Shown piece by piece: positions 28,314-38,262 of a stretch of 64,000 nucleotides of DNA; the first letter of the stretch is position 1; the number at the start of each line of letters is the position of its first letter. A model generated the notes under the pieces. It was given only the letters and a program-made list of their open reading frames with translations. It had not been told where the DNA came from and searched no databases. The DNA lies in the NCBI GenBank assembly GCA_902571095.1, contig CACGAV010000002.1, positions 1 to 64,000 on the forward strand, read 5' to 3'. Source of the stretch: an uncultured Pelagibacteraceae bacterium (GTDB taxonomy: Bacteria; Pseudomonadota; Alphaproteobacteria; Pelagibacterales; Pelagibacteraceae). A program made the translations under genes and the position numbers.

Positions 28314-28314
28314 G
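28296..28314. promoter_or_regulatory. Candidate Irr box (operator) in katG promoter
   Basis: CTTTAGAAT-A-ATTATAAAG is a 19-bp inverted repeat with one mismatch between the 9-bp arms. It resembles the Irr/ICE box of alphaproteobacteria (TTTAGAA arms around a short centre). It covers the spacer and the -10 element, so a bound repressor would block RNA polymerase. The gene for Irr ends 33 bp upstream. A second repeat, AATTATAA-AGTAG-TTATAATT, overlaps it at 28305-28325. Confidence 0.5.
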
Positions 28315-28334
28315 TAGTTATAATTAGAAATTAA

Positions 28335-30518
<2,184 letters not shown>

Positions 30519-30519
30519 A

Positions 30520-30774
30520 ATGACCGAGTTTACATCAGGTATTTTTAATGCTTCAAAAAAAATCTACGACACAAATAAAGGGTCGATATTAAGAACAATT
30601 GTTTACACAATTGGCCACTTTGTAATTGCAATTACAGTATTAATGCTGGTTGCCGATGTATCTTTTTATATAGCATTAACAGACGCAATTGTTGAGCCGT
30701 TAGCAAATTCTGTATGGTATTTTGTTTTAGATAAGTTTTGGGCTTCAAAATTAATGAAAAAATCTAAAAATTAA
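30520..30774 (+). CDS. DUF2061 small membrane protein
   Basis: The 84-residue protein has two hydrophobic helices (about 25-45, TIVYTIGHFVIAITVLMLVA, and 48-70) separated by a short loop. The pattern SILRTIVYTIGHF...ALTDAIVEPLANSVWYFVLDKFW is that of the DUF2061 family of predicted inner membrane proteins, whose function is not known to me. It begins 1 bp after the katG stop and so is almost certainly translated from the same mRNA. Its stop shares a TTAA quartet with the convergent SH3 gene. Confidence 0.78.
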   Translation: MTEFTSGIFNASKKIYDTNKGSILRTIVYTIGHFVIAITVLMLVADVSFYIALTDAIVEPLANSVWYFVLDKFWASKLMKKSKN

Positions 30775-31217
30775 AGTCTTCCTTTTAAGTTTTGTTTTTT
30801 TATCCAACCCGAATAATCCCCAGTTTTAATTTTACACCAGCTATTTTTACATTTTTTTACCAAACAGAGTCTACCTTTTTCAAGTTTAGCTAATGGTTTT
30901 GAAAATTCCGAAGGTCTTTTAAAAACTATACTATTATTAAACTGGTTTATTGCAGCCTTTTTTTTTGAAAGCTGAGAGACGTGTATCCAGCCAGAATTAT
31001 TTTCATGATCAATAATTTTTCTGAAATTATAAGACCTGTCGATTATTTTTACTGGAAGAAATTTTTTTTTATAAACTAATTTTACTGGATGATCCAATGA
31101 AGGCCCTTGTCTAAGGTTAACCGTATCACTTCTTAATGTGAGATAATATTTAGTGTCTGAAAAAGCGAGATTAGTAACGAAGCTAAAGATTGATAAAATT
31201 ATAAATATTTTAACCAT
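30771..31217 (-). CDS. Exported SH3-domain protein
   Basis: A signal peptide (about residues 1-20, FIILSIFSFVTNLAFS) leads into two bacterial SH3-like segments: the first with LRSDTVNLRQGPSLDHPVKLVYKKKFLPVKII and SGWIHVSQL, the second with KPLAKLEKGRLCLVKKCKNSWCKIKTGDYSGWIKKQNL. This matches the small periplasmic SH3 proteins of alphaproteobacteria (148 residues), thought to bind cell wall or protein ligands. It overlaps the end of moeB by 8 bp and ends the ubiE-ubiB-coaBC-moeB run. No catalytic domain is attached, so its role is unknown. Confidence 0.8.
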   Translation of the reverse strand: MVKIFIILSIFSFVTNLAFSDTKYYLTLRSDTVNLRQGPSLDHPVKLVYKKKFLPVKIIDRSYNFRKIIDHENNSGWIHVSQLSKKKAAINQFNNSIVFKRPSEFSKPLAKLEKGRLCLVKKCKNSWCKIKTGDYSGWIKKQNLKGRL

Positions 31218-31971
31218 GCAGGTAACGATTCTTACATTTAGGGTCTTTTAATAACTTAATTTTCCTAAAATTTGAATCAAGCGCATTAAAAACGATTATA
31301 TTTTCTTTTTTACCATTTTTAAAATCTAAAATTGATTTTATTACCTCATTCGCTTGTAAGGATCCTGCGATGCCTGCCAATGTAGTTATAATACCATCAG
31401 TTTCGCAATTAGTTTCATCATTTGGACTATTTGGCATGAAGCATCTAAAACAAGGAGTTTTTTTTCTAAAATCGAATGTAAATAGTTGCCCATCAAATTT
31501 ATTTATTGCTGATGATATAAGTACTTTCTTATTTTTAAGACAATAGTCATTTATTACAAACCTTGATTTAAAATTATCGGTTCCATCGCAGATAATTTCA
31601 TAATCTCTAGCAATTCTGGTAATATTTTTGCTGTCAATTCTTTCTTTGTAAATTTTTATATTTATCCTCTTATTTATATTTTTAACTATTTTTCTAGAAA
31701 CAGTAACTTTATTTTTTCCTACATCATTTTTCGTGTAAAGTATTTGTCTACTTAAGTTTGAAAGTTCAATTTTATCGTGATCAGCAATACCCAAATTTCC
31801 TACCCCCGAATATGCTAAGTATAAAATTAAAGGGCAACCAAGGCCTCCTGCCCCAATAACTAAAACTTTTGACTTAAAAATTTTTTTTTGACCGTTCAAA
31901 CCAATTTTTTTAAGAATTAGTTGTTTATAGTATTTTTCGTATTCTTCACTCTTAATTGAGACTTTTTTCAT
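31210..31971 (-). CDS. HesA/MoeB/ThiF-family adenylyltransferase
   Basis: Enzymes of this family adenylate the C-terminal Gly-Gly of a small sulfur carrier (MoaD or ThiS) so that sulfur can be loaded. The Rossmann-type ATP site GAGGLGCPLILYLAYSGVGNLGIADHDKIELSNLSRQILY is clear, with the catalytic Arg and Asp region CDGTDNFKSRFVINDYCL further on. A zinc site is only partly conserved: CFRC is present, while the C-terminal pair is reduced to one Cys in DPKCKNR. At 253 residues it lacks a rhodanese domain. Whether it serves molybdopterin or thiamine synthesis cannot be told from this window. It overlaps coaBC by 20 bp. Confidence 0.88.
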   Translation of the reverse strand: MKKVSIKSEEYEKYYKQLILKKIGLNGQKKIFKSKVLVIGAGGLGCPLILYLAYSGVGNLGIADHDKIELSNLSRQILYTKNDVGKNKVTVSRKIVKNINKRINIKIYKERIDSKNITRIARDYEIICDGTDNFKSRFVINDYCLKNKKVLISSAINKFDGQLFTFDFRKKTPCFRCFMPNSPNDETNCETDGIITTLAGIAGSLQANEVIKSILDFKNGKKENIIVFNALDSNFRKIKLLKDPKCKNRYLHG

Positions 31972-33178
31972 TTAGTAAAAATTTGTCCACAATTTTTTTG
32001 ACAATTAGAAAAGCGACAAACCTTTTGGAGTTTTTTTTAATTTTCTGTATTTTTTTATTTTTATCAATTATGGTTACCTCATTATTATCCCCATTAAATC
32101 CAATATTTTTTTTTGAAACATCATTTGCAATTATTAAATCGCAATGTTTCTCCTCTAATTTTTTAAGGGAATTTTCAAACAAATTCTCTGTTTCTGCTGA
32201 AAAACCAACTAATAATTTAGGTTTATATCTATTATTTTTGCCTAGAAAGCTTAGGACATCAACATTTCCTTTAATTTTTATTTCTTTTAGGTTTTTATAC
32301 TTTTTAATTTTATTTTCATTTTTTGATAATGGCTTAAAATCTGATACAGCCGCAGCACATACTGCGATATGAGTTGGCAACTTTTTTTTAACTGCCTCAA
32401 GCATTTCGTCCCCTGTCACCACCTCTTGTACTTTTATATCATTACTATAATTAATATTTGTTGGGCCAGATATTAAAGTGGTTTTTATACCTAACCTTGA
32501 TAATTCCATTGCGATTTCGTAGCCTTGTTTTCCGCTAGATTCATTTGAAATATATCTTACCGGGTCAATATACTCTCTAGTAGGCCCTGTTGTAACAATC
32601 GCTTTGATTTTCTTCTTTAGTAACAAATTTTTTCTTAAAAAAAATTTTTCTAAAAATGATAAAATTTTTCTTGGACTAGACATTTTGCCTTTACCAAATT
32701 CACCACATGCCATTTCGCCATCCTCAGGACCTATAAATTTATATCCGTATTCAATAAGGCAATTTAAATTTTTTTGTGTTGCCTTATGAAGCCACATTCT
32801 AACATTCATGGCTGGCACTAAAAAAATATCCTTGTTTGAAGCTAAAATTATAGTAGAAGCCAAATCATCAGCTGAACCTTTGCTTAACTTCGATATGAAA
32901 TTCGCTGTAGTAGGTAATACTAAAATTAAATCAGCCCATCGTGATAGTGCAATATGATCAATTTTACCAATGTTTTTTTGATCAAAAATTTCTTCATAAA
33001 CTTTGTTCTTTGATAACGATGAAAGAGATAAAGATGTAACAAATTTTTTCCCACTTTTGGTAAGAACTACTTTAACAGATGCCTTTTTTCTTTGTAATAA
33101 TCTAATTAAATCAAGAGATTTATATGCAGATATTCCACCGCCGATTATAAGTAAAATTTTTTTATTTTCCAAAGTCAT
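31952..33178 (-). CDS. coaBC: Bifunctional phosphopantothenoylcysteine decarboxylase/phosphopantothenate-cysteine ligase
   Basis: CoaBC carries out two successive steps of coenzyme A synthesis. The N-terminal flavin-dependent CoaC part (about 1-190) has GGGISAYKSLDLIRLLQ, the catalytic His in KIDHIALSRWADLILVLPTTANF, and the Cys loop ACGEFGKGKMSSP. The C-terminal CoaB ligase (about 195-408) begins with AIVTTGPTREYIDPVRYISNESSGKQGYE, the CTP-binding region, and includes AAAVSDFKP. The length of 408 is usual. It follows ubiB after 6 bp, in the alphaproteobacterial order ubiE-ubiB-coaBC. Confidence 0.97.
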   Translation of the reverse strand: MTLENKKILLIIGGGISAYKSLDLIRLLQRKKASVKVVLTKSGKKFVTSLSLSSLSKNKVYEEIFDQKNIGKIDHIALSRWADLILVLPTTANFISKLSKGSADDLASTIILASNKDIFLVPAMNVRMWLHKATQKNLNCLIEYGYKFIGPEDGEMACGEFGKGKMSSPRKILSFLEKFFLRKNLLLKKKIKAIVTTGPTREYIDPVRYISNESSGKQGYEIAMELSRLGIKTTLISGPTNINYSNDIKVQEVVTGDEMLEAVKKKLPTHIAVCAAAVSDFKPLSKNENKIKKYKNLKEIKIKGNVDVLSFLGKNNRYKPKLLVGFSAETENLFENSLKKLEEKHCDLIIANDVSKKNIGFNGDNNEVTIIDKNKKIQKIKKNSKRFVAFLIVKKIVDKFLLNEKSLN

Positions 33179-33184
33179 TTTGTA

Positions 33185-34750
33185 TTAAAATACTATAAAC
33201 AAACCTATTACAATACCTAAAAATATTATAATTATATTGTTTCTCATATTCTTCATTTTTAACTCTTCAAATTCAATATTTTTTCCATCGCCTGTGTAAA
33301 GGTTTAATTTTCCTTCCGCCAACATCTGAAGAGCTAAATGAGCTTTATCCATAATATCAGGTAAATCAGGTATTTTCTCAAAAATTTCTTTTGAAATTTC
33401 GAATGTTTTTTTAATTTTGTTCTCGGGTCCTTTCTCTTTTTTTATCCAATCTTCTAAAACAGGTTTTGATATTTCCCAAATATTTGCATCTGGATTAATT
33501 TTTCTTGCAACTCCCTCAACTGAAACCATAGTTTTCTGTAAAAGAATTAATTGTGTTTGTGTTTGCATATTGAACTTTTCTGTAATATCAAATAATTGAG
33601 CCAATAAATTTCCACCTGAGATATCTTTTATTGCTTGGCCAAATATAGGTTCTCCAATTGATCTTAAAGCCTGAGCGAGCTCATCTTTTGATGTTTCTTT
33701 AGGCACCAAACCTGCCAAGAAGTGAACTTGAGCTACTTTATTATAGTCCCTTTCTACAAATCCAAGAAGAATTTCTGCTAAATATTTTTTGTTATTTTTA
33801 TCTAATCGACCCATAATACCAAAGTCTATAGGCATTAGATTACCAGAGGTATCAACAAAAAGATTTCCTTGATGTATGTCAGCGTGGAAAAAACCATCTC
33901 TTACTGCTTGTTTTAAAAAAAGTTGTATTAAATTTTTTGATAATTGCTTTAGATCAATATTAGCTTTTTTTAAACTATCCAGGTCTCTAATTGGAATAGC
34001 ATTTATTTTATCTAAAGCCAGGACCTGTTTAGACGTATAGTTCCAATAAATCTTAGGCACTTTAATGTATTTATCGTTCAAAGTATTTTCATAAAGTTCA
34101 CTTGCTGCCGCAGCTTCAAATCTAAGGTCCATCTCAACATTTGTAATTTCTTTCAGCAGGAAAATAACTTCTATTAACTTAAGTCTTTTTGATTTTTTAA
34201 AAATATTTTCTATGATAAACGCTAAAAACATTAAAGCATCGAGTTCCTCATTAACAATTTTATGAATATTTGGTCGTAGAACCTTTATTGCAACTTCTTT
34301 TTCGCCCTGGTCAATTTTAATTTTTGCGAAATGTACTTGAGCTATTGATGCAGCTGCCACAGGATTTCCAAATGATATTAAACTATCATATAATTTCTTT
34401 CCGATTTCTTTTTTAACTATCTCTTGCGCCTCACGTGTATCAAAAGCTGGTAATTTATCTTGTAATTTCTCTAATTTAGTTGCGATTTCATTACCAATAA
34501 TATCTGGACGTGTTGCTAAAAATTGGCCAAGTTTTATGAAAGTAGTTCCCATACCCTGAAGCGCATTACATAGTTTGTCTCCAGAAGTTATATTAGAAAC
34601 TGTCAATGTATTTTTGCTCCCTAAGGAAAAAATATAAAATAAAACCTTAAAGACTTTAGGTATTGGCTTAATATCGTCTATTACTTTAACAGCCCCAGAT
34701 ACTGAAAACTTTCTAAGAATTTTAAATAAAATAATAATTTTCTTTATCAT
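33185..34750 (-). CDS. ubiB: Ubiquinone biosynthesis ATPase/kinase-like protein UbiB
   Basis: UbiB belongs to the atypical ABC1/ADCK kinase-like family required for ubiquinone synthesis. The 521-residue protein shows the KxGQ signature in TFIKLGQFLATRPDIIG, the Ala-rich nucleotide loop AAASIAQVHFA, and the kinase-like FHADIHQGNLFV and PIDFGIMGRL. The last 20 residues form a hydrophobic anchor (IIIIFLGIVIGLFIVF), as expected for inner-membrane association. ubiE lies immediately upstream (4 bp gap). Confidence 0.96.
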   Translation of the reverse strand: MIKKIIILFKILRKFSVSGAVKVIDDIKPIPKVFKVLFYIFSLGSKNTLTVSNITSGDKLCNALQGMGTTFIKLGQFLATRPDIIGNEIATKLEKLQDKLPAFDTREAQEIVKKEIGKKLYDSLISFGNPVAAASIAQVHFAKIKIDQGEKEVAIKVLRPNIHKIVNEELDALMFLAFIIENIFKKSKRLKLIEVIFLLKEITNVEMDLRFEAAAASELYENTLNDKYIKVPKIYWNYTSKQVLALDKINAIPIRDLDSLKKANIDLKQLSKNLIQLFLKQAVRDGFFHADIHQGNLFVDTSGNLMPIDFGIMGRLDKNNKKYLAEILLGFVERDYNKVAQVHFLAGLVPKETSKDELAQALRSIGEPIFGQAIKDISGGNLLAQLFDITEKFNMQTQTQLILLQKTMVSVEGVARKINPDANIWEISKPVLEDWIKKEKGPENKIKKTFEISKEIFEKIPDLPDIMDKAHLALQMLAEGKLNLYTGDGKNIEFEELKMKNMRNNIIIIFLGIVIGLFIVF

Positions 34751-34754
34751 GATC

Positions 34755-35459
34755 TTATATTTTCCATCCAGAATGTATTGCTACTATGCCCCCAGATAGA
34801 TTTCGATATTCAACATTACTAAAACCATTGTTCTTGATAATTTCAGAAAAACTCTCTTGATCATAAAATTCATTTATTGTTCTAATTAAATATTCGTATG
34901 GTTCTGAGTTTCCAACTACATATTTTCCCAAAAATGGCAAAGATTTTGAGTAAAGTTTGTAAAATTTTCTTAAAATCTCATTATCTACTTTGGAGAATTC
35001 TAAACAAATAAATCTACCTCCTGTTTTTAAAACTCTATGAGCTTCTTTCATTGATTGATTTATATTTGAAAAATTTCGTACACCAAAACTAACTGAGTAA
35101 ATATCGAAGGTTTCATTTTTGAATGGTAATTTTTCTGCAGATGATAAATACCAATCAATATTTTTAAAACCCGAAAGTTTTTTTTTACCTTCCTCAAGCA
35201 TTAATTTATTTGGTTCTACACACGAGACCTTTCCTTTTAAATTAGTTTGTATTAAAAAACTTTTAGCCACATCACCTGTGCCAGACGCTATATCAACCAA
35301 ATGATCTTCTTGATTTGGGTTCATCCAACTAATAAGTTTTTTTTTCCATATTCGGTGAATTCCAAGTGACATCAAATCATTCATGATGTCATATTTGCTA
35401 AAAACACTATTAAAAACTTTAGTTGCTTTTTCAAATTTGGACTGTTTAATATTTGTCAT
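34755..35459 (-). CDS. ubiE: Demethylmenaquinone/demethoxyubiquinol methyltransferase UbiE
   Basis: UbiE is the SAM-dependent C-methyltransferase of ubiquinone (and menaquinone) synthesis. The 234-residue protein has the family motifs FSKYDIMNDLMSLGIHRIWK, the SAM-binding DIASGTGDVAKSF, and SFGVRNFSNINQSMKEAHRVLKTGGRF. With no menaquinone genes in sight, a ubiquinone role is the natural reading. It heads the operon ubiE-ubiB-coaBC-moeB-SH3 and is divergent from mutM with only 16 bp between the start codons, the same arrangement as in many alphaproteobacteria. Confidence 0.97.
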   Translation of the reverse strand: MTNIKQSKFEKATKVFNSVFSKYDIMNDLMSLGIHRIWKKKLISWMNPNQEDHLVDIASGTGDVAKSFLIQTNLKGKVSCVEPNKLMLEEGKKKLSGFKNIDWYLSSAEKLPFKNETFDIYSVSFGVRNFSNINQSMKEAHRVLKTGGRFICLEFSKVDNEILRKFYKLYSKSLPFLGKYVVGNSEPYEYLIRTINEFYDQESFSEIIKNNGFSNVEYRNLSGGIVAIHSGWKI

Positions 35460-35475
35460 TTTTTTAAATAGTTAT

Positions 35476-36345
35476 ATGCCAGAATTACCAGAAGTTGAAG
35501 TTGTTAGAAGATCGCTAGATAATCACATTACTGGCCTTGTAATTGATAAAGTTCGTGTTTTAAATAGAAATTTGAGGTTCAAAATACCCAAAAATTTTAG
35601 CAAACTTTTAATAAATCAAAAAATAATGTCCATCCGACGCAAAGGTAAGTATCTCATAATTAAACTACAAAACAAAAAGTTAATCGTAATTCATTTAGGA
35701 ATGACAGGAAAAATTATTATAAAATATATAAAATCTAACTCAACTCATTTAACCAGCTTTTATTATGACAACAAACTATTAAAAAAACATAACCATTTTT
35801 TTATAAGATTAAATAAAACTGTAGATTTGATTTATAACGATATAAGAAAATTTGGTTTTATAAAAATACTAGGTTTTTCAAGGTTTGATTTTACAAAATA
35901 TTTTTCCTCACTAGGTCCCGAACCATTGAGCAAAGCATTTAATAAAAGTTATTTATCTTCAAAATGCAAACAAAGCAAAAAGAAGATTAAAAATTTCTTG
36001 ATGGACCAAAAATATGTATCTGGTTTAGGCAATATTTACGTTAATGAAATTCTTTTTTATAGTTCAATTAATCCTAGAAAATTATCTAATAAACTCTCTG
36101 GCGATCAAATCAATAAAATCGTTTTCAGCACAAAGAAAATACTCAAAAAAGCAATACAACTTGGTGGCTCTTCAATCAGAGATTTCAATACTGTATCCGG
36201 CAAGGAAGGATCTTTTCAGGAAAAATTTAGGGTTTATGATAGAGTTAAAAAATCGTGCTTTAAGCGAAAATGCAAAGGAACTATAAAAAAAATATATATT
36301 AGCAATCGATCTACTTTTTTTTGTCCGAAATGTCAAAATAATTAA
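35476..36345 (+). CDS. mutM: Formamidopyrimidine-DNA glycosylase (Fpg)
   Basis: MutM removes oxidised purines such as 8-oxoguanine and cleaves the resulting abasic site. After removal of the initiator Met the catalytic Pro and Glu are at the N-terminus (MPELPEVEVV), and the zinc finger lies at the C-terminus (CFKRKC...CPKC). The helix-two-turn-helix region has VSGLGNIYVNEILF. I set the start at ATG 35476, since the mature N-terminal Pro is essential for catalysis; the upstream frame from 35383 is the antisense of ubiE. The product has 289 residues. Confidence 0.97.
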   Translation: MPELPEVEVVRRSLDNHITGLVIDKVRVLNRNLRFKIPKNFSKLLINQKIMSIRRKGKYLIIKLQNKKLIVIHLGMTGKIIIKYIKSNSTHLTSFYYDNKLLKKHNHFFIRLNKTVDLIYNDIRKFGFIKILGFSRFDFTKYFSSLGPEPLSKAFNKSYLSSKCKQSKKKIKNFLMDQKYVSGLGNIYVNEILFYSSINPRKLSNKLSGDQINKIVFSTKKILKKAIQLGGSSIRDFNTVSGKEGSFQEKFRVYDRVKKSCFKRKCKGTIKKIYISNRSTFFCPKCQNN

Positions 36346-36348
36346 AGA

Positions 36349-36377
36349 TTGACCCTAATATTTTCAGCATATATACG
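36349..36377 (+). promoter_or_regulatory. Candidate rpsT promoter
   Basis: TTGACC (36349-36354) and TATACG (36372-36377) are 17 bp apart in the 41 bp between mutM and rpsT. The start of rpsT follows 9 bp after the -10, so the leader would be only 2-3 nt. Confidence 0.5.
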
Positions 36378-36386
36378 TTCCCAATA

Positions 36387-36653
36387 ATGCCAAATATAAA
36401 ATCAGCTATAAGAAAAGTCAGAAGAGTAAAAAAACAATCTCTGGTTAACAAATCAAGGAAAAATAAATACAAGCAGGCATTGAAAAAAATGGTGAAACTA
36501 ATTGAAAAGAAAGATATTAAAGAGATAAATAAGTATTTCCCAAAATTTCAGTCAGACTTAATGAAGGTTGCAAAAACTGGCATTATTAAGAAAAAAAATA
36601 TTTCTAGAAAAATTTCTAAAATTTCTAAAAAAATAAAAAAAATCAATAAATAG
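36387..36653 (+). CDS. rpsT: 30S ribosomal protein S20
   Basis: S20 binds 16S rRNA in the body of the small subunit. The 88-residue, very lysine-rich helical protein begins MPNIKSAIRKVRRVKKQSLVNKSRKNKYKQALKK, the usual S20 pattern in which consecutive residues alternate positive charge along long helices. The C-terminal third (KKKNISRKISKISKKIKKINK) is unusually rich in Lys and Ile, as expected under strong AT pressure. It lies between mutM and dnaA, the common alphaproteobacterial order. Confidence 0.95.
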   Translation: MPNIKSAIRKVRRVKKQSLVNKSRKNKYKQALKKMVKLIEKKDIKEINKYFPKFQSDLMKVAKTGIIKKKNISRKISKISKKIKKINK

Positions 36654-36872
36654 TTGTAAACAATCAAAAGTTGTCAAAAAAAAATTTAAATAAAAATTTT
36701 TAGAAAATTTTATTACTAAATCTTGAAAGTTAAAATTCGAGGTTGTAATTTTTTTTTTTCTCCTCAAGCGTTTATTATACAACCAAGATCGTTTTTTTTT
36801 TTTAATTTTGTAAATACACGTGGAATTTAAAAAAAAATAGTTATAAAAATATTTTTTTATTTTTAAAATCTC
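36654..36872. other. dnaA leader region (219 bp, longest gene-free stretch)
   Basis: This gap holds no ORF of note. It is extremely AT-rich, with two long T runs, 11 T at 36749-36759 and 12 T at 36792-36803. The first is inside an inverted repeat GGTTGTA (36741-36747) and TACAACC (36778-36784) and the second follows it by 7 bp, which could be a terminator for rpsT. I looked for DnaA boxes (TTATCCACA and close relatives, both strands) and found none better than six of nine, so an origin here is not supported. The promoter of dnaA must lie in it, but no good match was found. Confidence 0.6.
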
Positions 36873-38261
36873 ATGGAAAAAAACAACTTAAAAATTAATT
36901 CCCAAGCAATCCTAGAAGAAAAAATCTTAAATTGGAATTCAGTGCAACAATCTTTTGAAAAATCTTTTGGATCGGAAATCTACACAAGTTGGTTAAAAAA
37001 TATAAATTTATTAAGGGAATATAATGATCATGTAATACTTGGTGTAAAGACTAGATTTTTTAGGGACTGGATAACCTCAAGATATGCGGACAAAATTCTA
37101 AGTGAATTAAAAAAACATAAAATTAGCATAAATAGGCTAGAGTTTAAAATTGAACCAGATGAAAGTGATAAAAAAACAGTATTTTCAAATACTACAGATA
37201 ATAGAATAACAGATATTAAAGACTCTACTTTGAATTATAATCGTTTAAATCCTAATTTGAATTTTGAAAATTTTATAGTCGGCAAAAGTAATAATTTAGG
37301 GTTTTTATCTGCAAAAAAAATATGTTTAGAACAATCTAGATATAACCCTCTTTTTCTCTATGGTGGAGTTGGATTAGGTAAGACTCATTTGTTAAATGCA
37401 ATCGGTTTAAAACTTAAAGAGAACAATAAAGTAATGTTTATTTCAGCTGAAAGATTTATGTATCAATTTGTCAAATCTATAAAGAAAAATGAGATGGTAA
37501 ATTTTAAGGATTTTTTTAGAAAAGCGAATGTTTTCATAATTGATGATATTCAATTTATAAGAGGTAAAGAAGCACTCCAGGAAGAATTTTTTCACACATT
37601 CAATTCTTTATTTGATCAGAGCTCTCAAATTATTATTTCCTCTGACAGGCCCCCTAACAAACTTGATAGAGTTCAAGAAAGAATAAAATCAAGATTATCA
37701 GGTGGTTTAGTTGTTGATATTGGAATACCAGATTACGAATTAAAAATTAAAATTCTAAGAAAAAAAATATCTGATTATCAAAATTCTTTTAAAGAAAATC
37801 CAGAACTTCAAGAAGAAGTTATAAATTATATTGCAAAGTCAAGTAATTCAAACATTAGAGAACTCATTGGTATATTTAATAGGGTAGTTGCTTTTGGAAA
37901 AATGAGTAAAAAACCCCTAAACGTTGGAGAGTGTAAACTTATTCTTAAAGATATTCAAAACAGTAACAAAGTAATCAGTATTGATAAAATACAAACCGTA
38001 ACCTCAAACTTTTATAGTATAAGTCTATCGGAAATGTTATCACCTAGACGATCAAGACCACTTGCTAGACCAAGGCAAATAGCTATGTATCTTGCTAAAA
38101 AATTAACCTCAAGATCTTTACCAGAGATTGGAAGAAAATTTGCTAATAGGGACCATACTACTGTTATTCATGCGGTAAAAACTGTAGATAAAATATCTCA
38201 AAATAATGAGGAAGTAAGAAAGAATATTGAGGAAATTAAATCATTAATTTTAAGCGATTAA
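36873..38261 (+). CDS. dnaA: Chromosomal replication initiator protein DnaA
   Basis: DnaA binds the origin and opens it in its ATP form. The 462-residue protein shows domain I (about 20-90), a short linker, the AAA+ domain III with Walker A GGVGLGKT (164-171), Walker B VFIIDDIQFIRG and the arginine-finger region, and domain IV at the C-terminus with LPEIGRKFANRDHTTVIHAVKTV, the DnaA-box recognition signature. It is followed after 1 bp by dnaN. Its linker (domain II) is short, in keeping with streamlining. Confidence 0.98.
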   Translation: MEKNNLKINSQAILEEKILNWNSVQQSFEKSFGSEIYTSWLKNINLLREYNDHVILGVKTRFFRDWITSRYADKILSELKKHKISINRLEFKIEPDESDKKTVFSNTTDNRITDIKDSTLNYNRLNPNLNFENFIVGKSNNLGFLSAKKICLEQSRYNPLFLYGGVGLGKTHLLNAIGLKLKENNKVMFISAERFMYQFVKSIKKNEMVNFKDFFRKANVFIIDDIQFIRGKEALQEEFFHTFNSLFDQSSQIIISSDRPPNKLDRVQERIKSRLSGGLVVDIGIPDYELKIKILRKKISDYQNSFKENPELQEEVINYIAKSSNSNIRELIGIFNRVVAFGKMSKKPLNVGECKLILKDIQNSNKVISIDKIQTVTSNFYSISLSEMLSPRRSRPLARPRQIAMYLAKKLTSRSLPEIGRKFANRDHTTVIHAVKTVDKISQNNEEVRKNIEEIKSLILSD

Positions 38262-38262
38262 A

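Noticed and set aside
36044-36286. Open frame of 80 codons inside mutM
   Set aside because: It is in another frame of a well-supported gene, begins in its middle and shows no family features.
36654-36872. Replication origin next to dnaA
   Set aside because: No DnaA box matches better than six of nine bases were found on either strand; AT-richness alone means little in this genome.
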